From Amborella trichopoda (taxonomy: Eukaryota; Streptophyta; Magnoliopsida; Amborellales; Amborellaceae): DNA of 64,000 nucleotides. The notes beneath the pieces are model-generated. The model searched no databases, was not told the origin of the DNA, and saw nothing but the letters and a program-made list of their open reading frames with translations. The stretch lies in assembly GCF_000471905.2 (NCBI RefSeq), contig NW_006499751.1, forward strand, positions 6,218,523-6,282,522. Direction: 5' to 3'. Below are positions 1 through 11,300 of this stretch, one piece after another; the first letter of the stretch is position 1, and each line of letters begins with the position of its first letter. The translations under genes were made by a program, and so were the position numbers.

Positions 1-1105
1 AAGCAAAATGGGGTGCATCAAAAGAGTGAGAGGAACCAAGGTCAATTAAGGCTCTAGCTTTAACACCACCATTGGAGAGCGTATCTCTGATCACCGAGGT
101 GGATGCCTTGGATTCTTGTTCGATGAGGGAAAATAATTGTCCTTGCGGGTTTGATCGGTCCTTTGCCTTTGACATAGGGCAATCCATAGCCCAATGGCCG
201 GGCTTGCCACACTCGAGGCACATGTTTGGCTTCTTGTTACATTTGGCAGCAGTGTGGTTGTCCTTCCCTCAATGAGGGCATACCGGGAGTCGATCATTCT
301 CCATGTTGCTCGGGAAATTTCTCTGGGCTCTCTGGTTATTTTGGTAAGGCCCTCCTCTAACATCCCTCATTGGAAATTGTCGGGGCTTCTTCCCAAAGTT
401 TCTCGATGGTGTGGGCTTCATTTTTTCGTCCTTCCTTGACATATGATCCTCGTAGTCCCTCTCAATCTTTAGGGTGAGGTCTAATAATGGGCGTACGACT
501 TCAGGTTGGCCGAAAGCACTCCTCCTTTGATGTCTGGCCGAAGGCCTCTCTCAAATTTAGTCGCCTTTCGTGCCTCTGTGTTAATGATATGAGGCGTGTA
601 TATAGAAAGCTCTACAAATTTTGCGGTGTATTGCTCCACTATCATACCCCCTTGCTGAAGTTCAATGAACTCTACTTTCTTCCTCTCCCTGATGGAGTCT
701 GGGAAGTATTTCTCATCAAACACTGTCAGGAAGTTATCCCAAGTGGTTTCGGTTCCCAACTCTCTCCAAAATTGCTTTACCGAGTTCCACCAATATTCAG
801 CCTTTGCATGCTCCCAACCTGACTTTCTGCTCATCTGAGCAGTGTAACACTTCTATAATCTTATCTATTTGTCTCTTCCACCGCTCGACTTTCTCTACCC
901 CACCTTGCCCTAAAGAGGTTGGGGGATACAATCTTCTAAATCTTTTTATCAGGCTACTGTCATTTTGCTCTGGGGTAGGTCTAGACTGGGCTGACATTGA
1001 CTCCTTCATCATTTGGGTCATCAACCCTAGGGTCCTATAAAACTCACCGAGCATCTCGGCGTTCTCATTGTTGGAACTCACATTGTTGGCACGAGCTCTC
1101 GGCAT
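1..1105 (-). pseudogene. gag and start of protease, Ty3/gypsy element E (broken, runs off window start)
   Basis: Reading the minus strand from about 1105, the frame opens with MPRARANN and carries a retrotransposon gag domain (for example the stretch around EYWWNSVKQFWRELG, about 740-800). It continues with a basic linker, two CCHC-type zinc knuckles (the second reads CLECGKPGHWAMDC, about 178-219) and the start of a retropepsin (ALIDLGSSHSF, about 19-58). The usual D-S/T-G triad is altered to D-L-G. The gene is dead: frameshifts are needed near 820 and near 520, and a TGA at 269-271 interrupts the first knuckle. Gag, CCHC and RVP_2-type protease in this order fits a chromovirus-like (Del/Tekay) element, but lineage is inferred because the RT lies outside the window. 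Confidence 0.8.
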
Positions 1106-1202
1106 CTTCAACCTAGCACAGGAGCACCCAGTCACTAATCAATCCTAAAACTATTTTAAGGACTCTTATAAAACCCTCTAGGCCAAGAATCCTATCATGG
1201 CT

Positions 1203-1214
1203 ACTCTTATACCA
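1203..1214 (-). other. Primer binding site of element E
   Basis: On the minus strand the bases read TGGTATAAGAGT, close to the initiator-Met tRNA primer site TGGTATCAGAGC common in plant LTR retrotransposons. It lies between the putative LTR end and the gag start, as expected. Confidence 0.6.
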
Positions 1215-1218
1215 TAAT

Positions 1219-1683
1219 TATCATGACCCCGCTCCCGACCCCTTTACTGTACACTGCGAAAGGTGACCGAGTGCGGGTTTGTGATCCCAAGGTAGTGTAT
1301 GCCGCTCAGGTCAGAGTGGGCTTAACACTTTTATCTCGGCAATCAAAGTAAACCATGGAAATTAACTAAAACCGTAATTCTAAGTATAGATGAATATTTA
1401 AATATTAGAGAATCCATACATCATTAAACGGGCAAAACATAAAATTCTTCTAAAAAATGTTACACTTGAGTCTCGGGCACCAAGGCTAAATAATACATAT
1501 TTTCCTAATTAAACAAAATTCAGGGCTAAATTGCCCAACCACTTAAAAGATTTCTTCTTAAGTGAATGAGACATCGACTCCCAACTGCAAGTCACAAACG
1601 TCTGGCCCTCGACCTGGCACTATCAATCTACAAGAGGGGAGATACAAGGGAATGAGCTATAAATCCCAGTAAGTAGATCTAAG
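1219..1683 (-). mobile_element. LTR (5') of element E, probably truncated
   Basis: The block next to the PBS ends, in minus orientation, with GGGAGCGGGGTCATGATA. This resembles the GGG..GGGTCGTGACA ends of Del-type plant LTRs. It stops abruptly at 1683, where the terminus of Tat LTR C begins, so C appears to have inserted into or truncated this LTR. The true 5' end of the LTR is not visible. Confidence 0.5.
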
Positions 1684-2499
1684 TGGTTAGGTACATCGAT
1701 CTCGCCTCCCCGGATCTAGGGTCGGGTAACACCTGTCTCAGGTTTGGAAGACCGGAGACCTAAGATCACTATCTTGAGAACCTTGTTCAAGAACCAGGGC
1801 AGGTATCCAACTAGTGAGATAGGAATTTTGGATGTGAGGTGGGAACCAACCTCACCTGGGTCCGTGACCTACTCGAGCTGACTTATGTGGGCGCCCTCTT
1901 AGATCACTTTGCAATCTCCTTGTTTTCTGCACAATACTACTATGGTTAATTTGTAAGACAAGTGGGCCAACTGACCCACCCTTGTCTTAAGGCAATGTAC
2001 CTTCATATGGCTGAGAAGGTGGAAAGTTAAGGTGATGAAAAAAGAAGGAGGTTTGAATGAGAGGGGAAAAGAAGAGGGGACTCGACAAGGGGCCAGACTA
2101 GCATGATATCTTGACCAATATAATGACTGACCCGAAGAGGTAGCAAGACGGGCACGGTACTTTGGACCGGTGCGACGGTCATACTACTCGAAACTAAGGT
2201 CGACATGACTGTCCTAATCTGGTGTGGCAGTAAGACGGGTATGGTACTCAGGACCAGCATGACGACAACACTGCTTGACAGCCAGACTGCTATGGAAACA
2301 CTAGACTGAGTCCACCCTTGGTCAAGCGAGAAGAGAATGAAGAGAATACAAGACACGGCGAAGAGATGGGGTCTCGACGGCACTAAGTGTCACCACCCAT
2401 AACAACGGAGTAGCAGTGTCACGACCCTTGGACAGTGCTAGACACTACTACTCATGGCTAGACGGTGAGTAGTGAATTGCGGGCGGTGCTAGGCATCGT

Positions 2500-2930
2500 C
2501 ATTGGGGCAACACAAGAAGGAAGTGCGAGTGGCGATAGTCTCTTATGAAGCGCGTGGCGATAGCCATTCACGAGGCGTGCGGCGACAGTTCTTGCCAAAG
2601 CACACGGCAATAGGAGTGGGACGCAAGAAGAGCCTATGCACGTCGATAGGCACCGAGCACACGAAAAAGGCTTACGGATGGTGATAGGTACCGAGCGCAT
2701 GAAGAAGGCTTACAGACGGTGATAGGCACCGAGCTTACGAAGGAAGCTCGTGGACAGCGATAGGCATCGATCGGGTGAAGGAAGCTCACGGACGGAGATT
2801 GGAATCAAGAGTGTGAAGGAAGCTCGCCGACGGTGATAGGAACCGAGCGTGCTAAGGGGCTTCATGGACGACGATAGGCACTGAGTGCACGAAAGAAGCG
2901 CACGGACAATGATAAGTGTTGTCACGACCT
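2500..2930. repeat. Minisatellite in U5 of LTR C
   Basis: Roughly ten imperfect units of about 40-45 bp share a core like ggtgataggcaccgagc followed by acgaagaaggctt. It occupies the LTR position that in A and B holds the hairpin minisatellite, but the unit is different. Upstream at 2090-2320 a longer unit containing agacgggtatggtactc is present at least twice. Confidence 0.75.
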
Positions 2931-3438
2931 CTTGTGGGAGGCGATAGGCATCGCCGTCTGCGATAGGTGCACAACAGTGGGAGACCCCTACAAGCGGCAA
3001 TAAGTTTTTCCGTTTGTGTTCTGTACTGAGGCGTCGAGGATACATTTGAGGACGGCGATGAGTAGTGTCATCTGCAAGCCTCGCTGAGAGATGGAAATGA
3101 ACCAATAAAAGGGGGAAAGGAACTCACCCATGGCAGTGCCATCGCCATGAACGACCTGTGAAACCACAGGAAGGCGGAAAAGAAAAGAAAGAGGCATGCA
3201 CAACATTACCATTGCTGTGCATGTCCTCTGAGGGAGCTTAGATAAAGAGGAAGAAGAAGAAAGAAAAGAAGAGACAGAAGGTTTACCTTGAGCTAGGGGT
3301 ACCGATCCCAAAAGTTTCTCTCTCCTTACTGTCTCTCTCCAAATGTAACCCAATAATGATAAGGAAAGGGAATTCTATTGAGTAAAAATTCTCTTTGGTT
3401 AAGGGTTTCAGCCTCTTGCATACAGTGATGGTACGTGG

Positions 3439-3447
3439 TATATATAG
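3439..3447 (-). promoter_or_regulatory. TATA box of LTR C
   Basis: On the minus strand ctatatata lies in the same U3 context (isolated after a short AT-rich stretch, before the U5 GA/CT tract) as the ctatataag boxes of the other LTRs of this family. Confidence 0.5.
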
Positions 3448-5879
3448 AATTGTGCCCAAACATGGGTGGATTGATCAAAATTAAACCTAATTGCTGAAAA
3501 TTAAGATTTATCTGAATTAAAAGAAATTAGAAAATAGGGTGCAAAATGACAGATTTGCTCCTTCCTAACACGTTGTGGTATTTCAAGACAGTCCCTGTGT
3601 TGCCCTAGAACGTGCATGATTTTTTATGGATGATCCGGGGTTGTTCTTATGCCCATTTGATTGAAAGATGATTGTTTTCTTGTAGGGTTCGACATGACGA
3701 TTGATTTAATACTAACTTTGAGCCATGGATCATGTTTTTAGGGCACAATCGTGTGACTTGAAATTTGAATGAATCTTGAAACTTTGGATGGATTGTGTGT
3801 TCGTTCCTTGATGTTTTTCTATGATTTCTTCGCTGGATCACATTGAGCATGCCGTCACGGTCTCGGGGCAACAAACGCAGCTCGATTCCATGCCCAGATG
3901 AAGGTTTTGCATCTTTAGAGTTTTGGTCGGAATTTGGAATTTCGACGACAGAACTTGCAGTCACTCTATCAGCTTCATGTGCGAAATCCGACCGTTCATC
4001 ATGTACGAGGTTCGGGCTAAAGATAGATCTAGACCTTACGCACGCGATGAAATTGGTTTCATGTCGATCGGACTCACGAGCAGCGTGATTTGGCTGCTCG
4101 AGCGAGGCACAATGCTGCTGATTTTCCTATACTTTCTTCACAGATAAGCAATTTCTCGCTTTTCTTCGCGCTCGGGCATCGTCGCGGGGCGTGCCCGCTC
4201 CATCAAGTTTGAGCATGATCCAATCTTGGACAAGGGAGAGATAAGCATTGAAATTCACTATTCGTGACTATCCCTTTAATGTAGTTGAGTTGCAGGGTGG
4301 CCGCACGGGAATAGCGTGTGGCTCCTCTTGTTTCACTCTTTTGCCTATAACTTCTTCCTGGAATGTCCGTTCAAGCTGAAATTTGACCCCTGAGGGTTTT
4401 CAACCATGTCAGATCCAGTGGCAGTGGTCCCACAGCAAATTGAGATCCCAAAAATATTGATCTAGTTATAGGGTCCGTTTCAGGGCACTAGAGGCTCATT
4501 CTGCCTAAACTGTTTCTCAATCTGCATTGCCTTAGACATGTCGGAATGCGACAAAACTTAACAGGAGACTTTTAAGAGCTTTTATGAAGATCTTGGCTAG
4601 TTTTGGGGCTATTTTGAGACTATCATAATTTTTACTGTTTGTTAGGCTTTATTGACTGGGGACCCATGATGATGGAAAATGCCTTCCAACAGCATGCCCC
4701 GTCAAATGTTGTGTTTCGAGAGAGGCGAGAAGTGCAATCATTTGGGAAGTTTCCCCTGGCTAGCCACAGGACTACGTGAACATCGAGGAGATCCATGCAA
4801 TGTTGTAACTAGGATGCTTAGACATCTGGACTCAATGTACGGGTCCATCCGTAAAGACTTTACGGGGAGAAGAGACTTTTGAGGGATCCTGTCGAAGTCC
4901 TCGCCCTCGAGGGACTATTTACGATTCTGAAAGCTTGAGGATTTTATAGGGATCTCATTGGTCAGAATCAGACCTATGTGGCGACCAAGTGCTATGAACC
5001 TTGGTCGGCATTGTTTGCTGCTACGCCAGGTTTGCTTTTGATGATCAGGGTATCTTTGTAGGTCCTTTCCAGTGGGCTCCAGTCAGGGGCTTCCAACCTA
5101 TCCTGAAGATATGGGCATGTTGGCTAGGGGGAATTTTGGCAAGGCAGCCTCATGGGCCCCATCCTGCTGGGTCCAATCAGGGGTTTTTTAGTAGCTTGTC
5201 CCAAAAATCTAGGCCTGTCGGCTAAGAAAGGTTTTAGGAGAGGCGATCTCATGGTGAGACATTATCTTGAAGTCTCTGGTAGGTTAGGCTCTGGCTTTGT
5301 CAGTTTCTTGCCTTCATGGGGATCTTTAGCATTTTGGAGGGATCTTTTGGTCGTCGTCCTCACCCTCAAGGACTCTTGTTGTTTTTGGAAGTGAAAAGTG
5401 GGGGGATCTTATGAGGCCACTCTCAGGTGAGCCACTTTGCGTTGTGATTGAATGCTGGCAGTTGAGGATTTTAGGTAGACCTCATTAGCCGAGATTATGG
5501 ATGTTTGGAGATGGGGTGCCGGCTGAGGCGGTGATGTTGTATCAACCTGTTTTGTTGGTCCAAGCACCCTTTTGCGAGTTTTCACTTAAACAGGGGAAGT
5601 GGTGCTGTAAAGACGGTTTTCACCAACTTCCTTTGTTTTTGGGCTCTTTTACCCAATACCTTACGGCCATGTCCGCCCTTTTCATCTGTTTTTGCTCATG
5701 GTGACCTTTTGGGGTTTCCACTGTGCCTGGGATTTTGTTTTCACGGAACCCTTTTACTCATGGTTTTGTGACCATGCCCTTCCGTCATTTTTACTCATGG
5801 CGTTCCCTTGTCCAGGTGTACACCATGCCCATTTTTTGTGAAGGAGTGTTTAGGGTCATGCCTTCTAGACATGTGTGGG

Positions 5880-6090
5880 GGCGTCTTTAAGGTCATATAG
5901 CTTGGACCATGGTTATGCTGTTTAAAGTCAGGCAAATAGGGCCATTCAGTTTTAGGTCATGCAACTAGACCTCTGTTATAGTTTAAGGTCATATAGTTTG
6001 GACCATGCAGTTTAGGGTCGTGCACCTGGACCATGGTTGTGCAGTTTAAGGTCATGCAGTACGGACCATCGTGCGGGTCACCATGTAGGT
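5880..6090. repeat. tttaaggtcatgcag-type tandem repeat (element C)
   Basis: Several short units contain tttaaggtcat(g/a)(c/t)ag followed by (c/t)ggaccatg or ctagacc. The same family of units forms longer arrays at 27230-27660 and 32230-32840, marking homologous 3' internal regions of C, D and B. Confidence 0.7.
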
Positions 6091-6562
6091 GAAGATCCAT
6101 GAGGGATAGGTCTGTGGATAGCAATCTGACTCCCTGAGGATAAAATTAGCTACGACTATACACAAGTAGAGAGCTTTAGATGAAGATGGTGGCCCTAGGA
6201 GAAGTGGCAAGCAGAATTGAACTTCTCTAGGGATTAAGACCACAAGTGTGACTCCCTAGGGTGAAGGATGAGACTTCATGTAACTCCACTGGGGATGACA
6301 GGCTGGAACATAGGTGGAACCCCACTGGGGATAGTGGTAAACATGCCTGGCGGTAACGGGGTCTAGCATAAGGGTATGCATGACAAGAAGTGGGGTCATG
6401 GGCAGTTAAGGTGTATGATGGAAGCTTAAGAGGGCTATGAGTGATGTGACTCAACTGGACAAATGGAGGCCAGGAGAGTCTTGAGATAATGGTGATGCGT
6501 GGAATGGGTACAATGAGTGGTGAAAGTGCCCTATCAGGTGTAGGGGAATACGGTTGAGACTG

Positions 6563-7090
6563 CGGTACACCTCTTTGAGATATTGTACACCTCTTTAATA
6601 TATGGCTTTGTAGAGGCGGTCACATTTCTTAATGATTGCATTCTCTGCTTCGAAGCCTCGCAGCTGGAATTGTGGTACACCTCTTTGTGACATGGTTTTG
6701 TAGAGGCGGGCGCATGCTTTGATGGTTGCATTCTCTGCTTCGAAGCCTCACAGTTGGAATTGTGGTACACTTCTTTGTAATATGGATTTGTAGAGGCGGG
6801 CGCATGGCTTGAAATTCATGCTCTGCTTCAAAACCTCATAGTCGGAATTGTGGTACACCTCTTTGATATGGCTTTGTAGAGGCGGACGGTTGCATGCTAT
6901 GCTTCGATGCCTCACAGTCAAAACTGTGGTGCACCTCTTTGATATGCCTTTATAGAGGTGGGCATTGATGGTTACATGTTATGCTTTGAAACCTCACAGT
7001 TGGAACTGTGGTACACCTCTTTGATATATGGTTTTGTAGAGGCGCACGCATGCTTTGAAATGCACGCTTTGCTTCGAAGCCTCACAGTCG
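6563..7090. repeat. 80-90 bp tandem repeat (element C)
   Basis: The landmark tggtacacctctttg recurs at about 6563, 6672, 6763, 6851, 6927 and 7009. Each is followed by tttgtagaggcg, a CATGC-rich stretch and gcttcgaagcctcacag. Spacing is mostly 76-91 bp. Further partial units at 8430-8600 lie beyond the foldback element, so that element sits inside the array. Confidence 0.8.
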
Positions 7091-7269
7091 AAACCAGTGT
7101 TTTAAAAAACGCCGAGTCGAACCGGACTCGGAAATCGCAAAAAGTGGATCGTATCGGCTAAAAAATGGGAAATCGTCCGGTTCTAGAGAGAACCGGACGA
7201 TTATGTACAGTGACTCGCCGATTCACTGTACAGAATCGGCGAGTTCGAACAGTGAATTGACGAGTCCCG

Positions 7270-8010
7270 TATGGTAATTTTTTTTTTTTTTTTTGTAATC
7301 CATGTTAGATTTTTTTGTAATACTTGATCGATTTTTTTGTAATCCATGATTGAATTGTTTTTGTTTTTTTGTAATCCATGATCGAATTTTTTGTTTTTTG
7401 TAATCCATGATAGAATTTTTTGTAATCCATGATCGAATTTTTTGTAATCCATGATCGAAATGTTTGTTTTTTTTCTTGTAATCCATGATCGTATTTTTTT
7501 GTTTTTTTTTTTTTTGTAACCCATGAAAGAATTTTTTGTAATCCATGATCGAAATGTTTGTTTTTTTTTTGTAATCCATGATTGAATTTTTTGTTTTTTG
7601 CTTTTTTGTAACCCATGATAGAGTTTTTTGTAATCCATGATTGAACTTTTTGTAATCCATGATCGAATTGTTTTTTTCTTTTTTTGTAATCCACGATTGA
7701 ATTTTTTGTTTTTTTTTGTAATCCATGATCGAATTTTATGTAATCCATGATTGAATTTTATGTAATCCATGATCGAATTTTTTGTAATCCATGATTGAAT
7801 TTTTTGAAAATTTGTGATGTTTTTTTTTTAATCCATGATCGAATTTTTTTTTGTAATCCATGATAGAATTTTTGAAAAATTTGTGATTTTTTTTTTTAAT
7901 CCATGATCAAATTTTTTTTTGTAATCCATGATAGAATTTTTTGAAAATTTGTGATTTTTTTTTTAATCCATGATCGATTTTTTTGAAAATTTGTTATTTT
8001 TTTTTTTAAT
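7270..8010. repeat. tttttgtaatccatgatcgaa tandem array
   Basis: Over 20 imperfect units of about 20-45 bp consist of a T tract plus gtaatccatgat(c/t)gaat. In the right arm (8084-8220) the same units occur in reverse complement, as expected for the inverted arms of the foldback element. Lysine-rich open frames across it are artefacts of the repeat. Confidence 0.85.
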
Positions 8011-8063
8011 CCATATTATTCAAAGAGAAAATGAGAGAGATGATGATTCTGAGGCCACCCTAT

Positions 8064-8083
8064 NNNNNNNNNNNNNNNNNNNN
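8064..8083. other. 20-base assembly gap
   Basis: Twenty N bases sit where the repeat orientation flips between the two arms of the foldback element. A short fixed-size gap at a palindrome centre suggests assembly failure rather than a measured length. Confidence 0.95.
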
Positions 8084-10045
8084 ATTACAAAAAATTCTAT
8101 TATGGGTTAACAAAAAACCAAAAAATTCAATCATGGATTAACAAAAAAACAAAAACAATTCGATCATGGATTACAAAAAAATCGATCAAGTATTACAAAA
8201 AAATCTATCATGGATTACACAAAAAAAAAAAAAAAAATCCGTACGACTCGCCGATTCACTGTTCGGACTCGCCGATTCCGTACAATGAATCGGCGAGTCA
8301 CTGTGCGGAATCGTCCGGTTCTCTCTAGAACCGGACGATTTCCGATGTTTCAACCGATCCAGTCCCTTTTCGCGAATTCCGAGTCGAACCGGGCGAGTCC
8401 GGTTCGACTCGACGTTTTTTAAAACGCTGTGAGAGACGAGTGCATGCCTTGATGATTTCATGCTTTAGCTTCGAAGCCTCACAGTCGAAACTAAGGTACC
8501 CCTCTTTGAAATATATCTTTGTAGAGGTGAGCGGATGATTTAAAGTGCATGCTTTGCTTTGAAGCCTCACAGTCACGATTGAGGTACATCTTGATTTGGG
8601 ATGACACCTCGAGGGGTGGTGTTTTTGCACCGAGGGCTTATGAAGAAGGATGTAGTAGGGGATGTGTAGAAGGAAGTCATGCGGTAACCCCATGGAAACA
8701 TGTAGGAATAGGAAGTAGTTTATAGTTGTGAAAATGGACTATATGTTATTGTTTGAATGTATTTTTTAGCACCTTGGTCCCTGATTAGGAATAAGTAGGA
8801 AGCAGGTCAATAAAGCCCACAAAACAGTGGAAATTACCAATAGTCTCAGAATGCCCCCAAAATTGGTTAACACGTTCATCACCACTTCAAAAGACCACCT
8901 GCCAAGTTTCATCATGATCAACCATGTCTAAGGTAGTGAACACAAAGAAACAATTTCAGCAAAATCGGTCTCTAGTAACTAGAGCCATACTTTGGGTATG
9001 TCAAACAGCTGTGGGACCACTGTCATTAGATCTGGCACTGTCGAAAACCATTATGGGTCAAGTTTTGGCTTAATCAGACATTCCAAGACAAAATTATGGG
9101 TAAAATACCAAAAAGGAGTAGGTCGCACACTATTCTCGTGTGGCCTCATTCCATCAAAACACCATTAAAGGTGGTTGTTTTTACAGTCATGAGTTGTCAT
9201 TATTGGGGCATATATCTCACTCGTTCCAAGTCAGATGGCTCTCAAATTTGGTGAGCGTGTTTATCTCATCAAGACGAAGAATTCGATATGTGGAACACCT
9301 CGTGATGATGCCCGAGCTGAGAGAAAAACTAAATGGAAGTCGCTGATCCATGAAAGAAGTTGCAGAAAATTCAGTCGCAGCATGCTTCGTTCAAGTAGTC
9401 AGATCACGACACTCGCAGACCCGATCGAGACAAAACTAATTGCATTATGTGCATAAGGTCTGAGGCTATCTTTGATTAAACCTTGCATCCAATGAACGGT
9501 TGGATTTCACACATGAAGGCGACAAAGTTGCTGTGAATTCTGGCACCAGATTTCAAGATTCCAGCCAAAAACTCAAGACGACAAAACCTTCATTCGGACA
9601 CAAAATTGAGCTGCGTTTGTTGCAACATGATCGTGAAGGCATACTTAGTGTGATTCAATGAAGAATTCACGAAGAAACATCAAGGAACGAGCACACAATC
9701 GATCTAAATTTTTCAATATTTATCCAAAATTTAAGTCCCATGATCATGGCTCAAAACCGTGCTTCATGGCTCGAAGATGGTATCAAAATGATCGCCTTGC
9801 CAAGCCCTATAAGAAAACAATAGTCTTTCAATCAAACGGGTATTAGAATGACACCAGGTCAGCCACAGAATATCACGCAAGTTCTCGGGCAGCAGTAGGG
9901 ACTGTTTTGGAATTCCACACATTGTTTGGCAGGGGCAAAACAGTCTTTTTGTACACATTTTTAGAATTTCTTTAAATTGAATTAAATTGTAATTATCTTC
10001 AATTCTAAGTAGTTTTTAGGCGTACACCCACGTTTTAGCCCAATT

Positions 10046-10110
10046 CTATATAAGCATGCAAAACTAAATTGTAAAGGACCTTGAGTTTATTTGACACAAG
10101 GATCAATAAA
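10046..10110 (+). promoter_or_regulatory. LTR A promoter TATA box and poly(A) signal
   Basis: ctatataag at 10046-10054 is conserved in the 3' LTR (24798-24806) and, reversed, in LTR B (45161-45168 and 29461-29468). AATAAA at 10105-10110 follows closely, so R must be short and nearly all of the downstream 1.9 kb would be U5, present only in the 5' leader of transcripts. Start and poly(A) sites are inferred. Confidence 0.65.
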
Positions 10111-10189
10111 ATTTCAATTTCCTCTTGAACTCGTGAGTGCATCTTGGAGAGAGAAAGGAGAGAGAAGAAAAGAGCCGGTACCCTTCAGG

Positions 10190-10435
10190 TAGGTAAATTT
10201 CTCTCCTCCCCTCTTCTCATCTCTATCTCTATTTCTTTCTCTCTCCTCCCCTCTTCTCATCTCTATCTCTGAATCTCTTCTTCTCATCTCTATCTCTTTC
10301 TCTCTCCTCCCCTCTTCTCATTTCTCTCTCTATCTCTCTTCTTCTCATCTCTATCTTTTTCTCTCCCCTCTTTCTCTTATCTCTATCTCTTTTTCCCTCT
10401 TCTTCTCATCTCTATCCCCATCCTCTCCTCACTTA
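10190..10435. repeat. CT-rich microsatellite tract in LTR A
   Basis: Low-complexity ctctcctcccctcttctcatctctatct repeats. Equivalent tracts lie at 24950-25250 (3' LTR of A) and, as GA tracts, at 44730-45030 and 29060-29400 in B. Confidence 0.9.
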
Positions 10436-10440
10436 TGTCA

Positions 10441-11300
10441 ATAGTCGGTGAAGCCTAGCACTGGCTGGATTTCTCTTTCTTCTCTTCTTTCACAATCGAC
10501 GAAGCTTCGCACCAGCTGGATTTCTCTCTCTTATCTTCTGTCACAGTCGGTGAAGCCTAGCATCAACTGGATTTCTCTTTCTTCTCTTCTATCACAGTCG
10601 GCGAAGCCTAGCGCTGGTTGGATTTCTCCGTTCTCTTCTGTCAACAGTTAGCGAAGCCTAACGCCGGTTGGATTTTTCTTTCTTCTCTTCTGTCAAAATC
10701 GACGAAGCCTAGTGCCGATTGGATTTTTCTCTCTTTTCTTCTGTCACAATCGGCAAAACCTAGCACCGGTTGGGTTTCTATCTCTCTCTCTTCTGTTGCA
10801 ATTGGCGAAGCCTAACGCCGGCTCGATCTCTCTCTCTTGCTTCTCTCGCATCACAACCGACGCAAGCCTAGCATCGGTTGGTTCTCTTCTTCTCTTCTCT
10901 TCTCTTCTGACTTAGTCGGTGAAGCCTAGTGCCAACTATTTTTTCTCTCTCTTCTCTTCTAACACAATCGGTGAAGCCTAGCGCCGACTACTTTTTCTTT
11001 CTCTTCTCTTCTGACACAGTCTGTAAGGCCTAGCACCGACTGTTTTTTCTCTCTCTTCTCTTCTGACATAGTCGACAAAGCTTAACACCAACTGTGTTTT
11101 CTCTCTCTTCTTTTGATACAGTCGGTGAACCCTAGCGTTGACTGCGTTTTCTCTCTTCTCTTCTAACACAGTCGGTGAAGCCTAGCGCCGACTGTGTTTT
11201 TCTCCCTCTTCTTTTGGAAAAGTCGATAAAATCTAGCACCGATTGTATTTTCTCTCTCTTCCTTCTAATACAGTCGGCAATACTTATCGTCGACTGCATC
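10441..11300. repeat. Hairpin-unit minisatellite in U5 of LTR A
   Basis: Seventeen units by eye, about 52 bp apart. Each has a left arm like CAGTCGG, a loop like tgaagcctagcg, a right arm like CCGACTG, then a pyrimidine spacer (ttctctctcttctcttctgaca). Arms are complementary within units and change together between units, for example CAGTCGG/CCGACTG (11170) and CAACCGA/TCGGTTG (10856). The array would be transcribed as part of the 5' leader. Confidence 0.8.

Larger units (their letters stand above)
1684..4691 (-). mobile_element. 3' LTR of Tat-lineage element C
   Basis: The left end reads tggttagg (minus: CCTAACCA) with no PBS beside it. The right end reads ttccaaca (minus: TGTTGGAA) and abuts a purine tract (minus: GACGGGGCATGC). 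The same ends occur in LTR B, so this is the outer 3' LTR of a minus-strand element. The U3 half (about 3400-4690) aligns by eye with the LTRs at 8750, 23632, 29061 and 43193. The U5 half carries a minisatellite unlike that of the other copies. Length is about 3.0 kb. Confidence 0.8.
7095..8429. mobile_element. Foldback-type DNA transposon with long terminal inverted repeats
   Basis: The left end CAGTGTTTTAAAAAACG and the right end (reverse complement CAGCGTTTTAAAAAACG) begin arms that stay alignable for about 350 bp, up to the assembly gap. Each arm holds two sub-hairpins: AATCGTCCGGTTCT pairing with AGAACCGGACGATT, and ACTCGCCGATTC pairing with GAATCGGCGAGT. A Tgtaatccatgatcgaa tandem array follows. 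Only the left arm continues past 350 bp. No transposase is present, so the element is non-autonomous. The CAGTGTTTTAAA termini resemble hAT-type ends, but no clear target duplication is visible, so the superfamily is not assigned. Confidence 0.75.
4692..8749 (-). mobile_element. 3' internal region of element C, truncated
   Basis: Starts with the polypurine tract (gcatgccccgtc, 4692-4703, read on minus) and matches, in the same orientation, the non-coding DNA next to the 3' LTR of element B (30.7-33 kb). No pol or gag is left. It contains two tandem-repeat blocks (about 5880-6090 and 6563-7090 with a tail at 8430-8600) and is split by the foldback element at 7095-8429. It ends where LTR A begins at 8750. 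No real protein-coding gene is visible. Confidence 0.65.

Noticed and set aside
7201-7770. Three overlapping long minus-strand frames rich in K, W, I and MDYKK repeats
   Set aside because: They arise from the gtaatccatgat/poly-T tandem array of the foldback element; the repeats are open in all three frames. Not genes.
7280-8000. Regular repeats resembling a CRISPR array
   Set aside because: Spacers are only variable T tracts, units are imperfect, the arms are inverted around the centre, and the DNA is plant nuclear.
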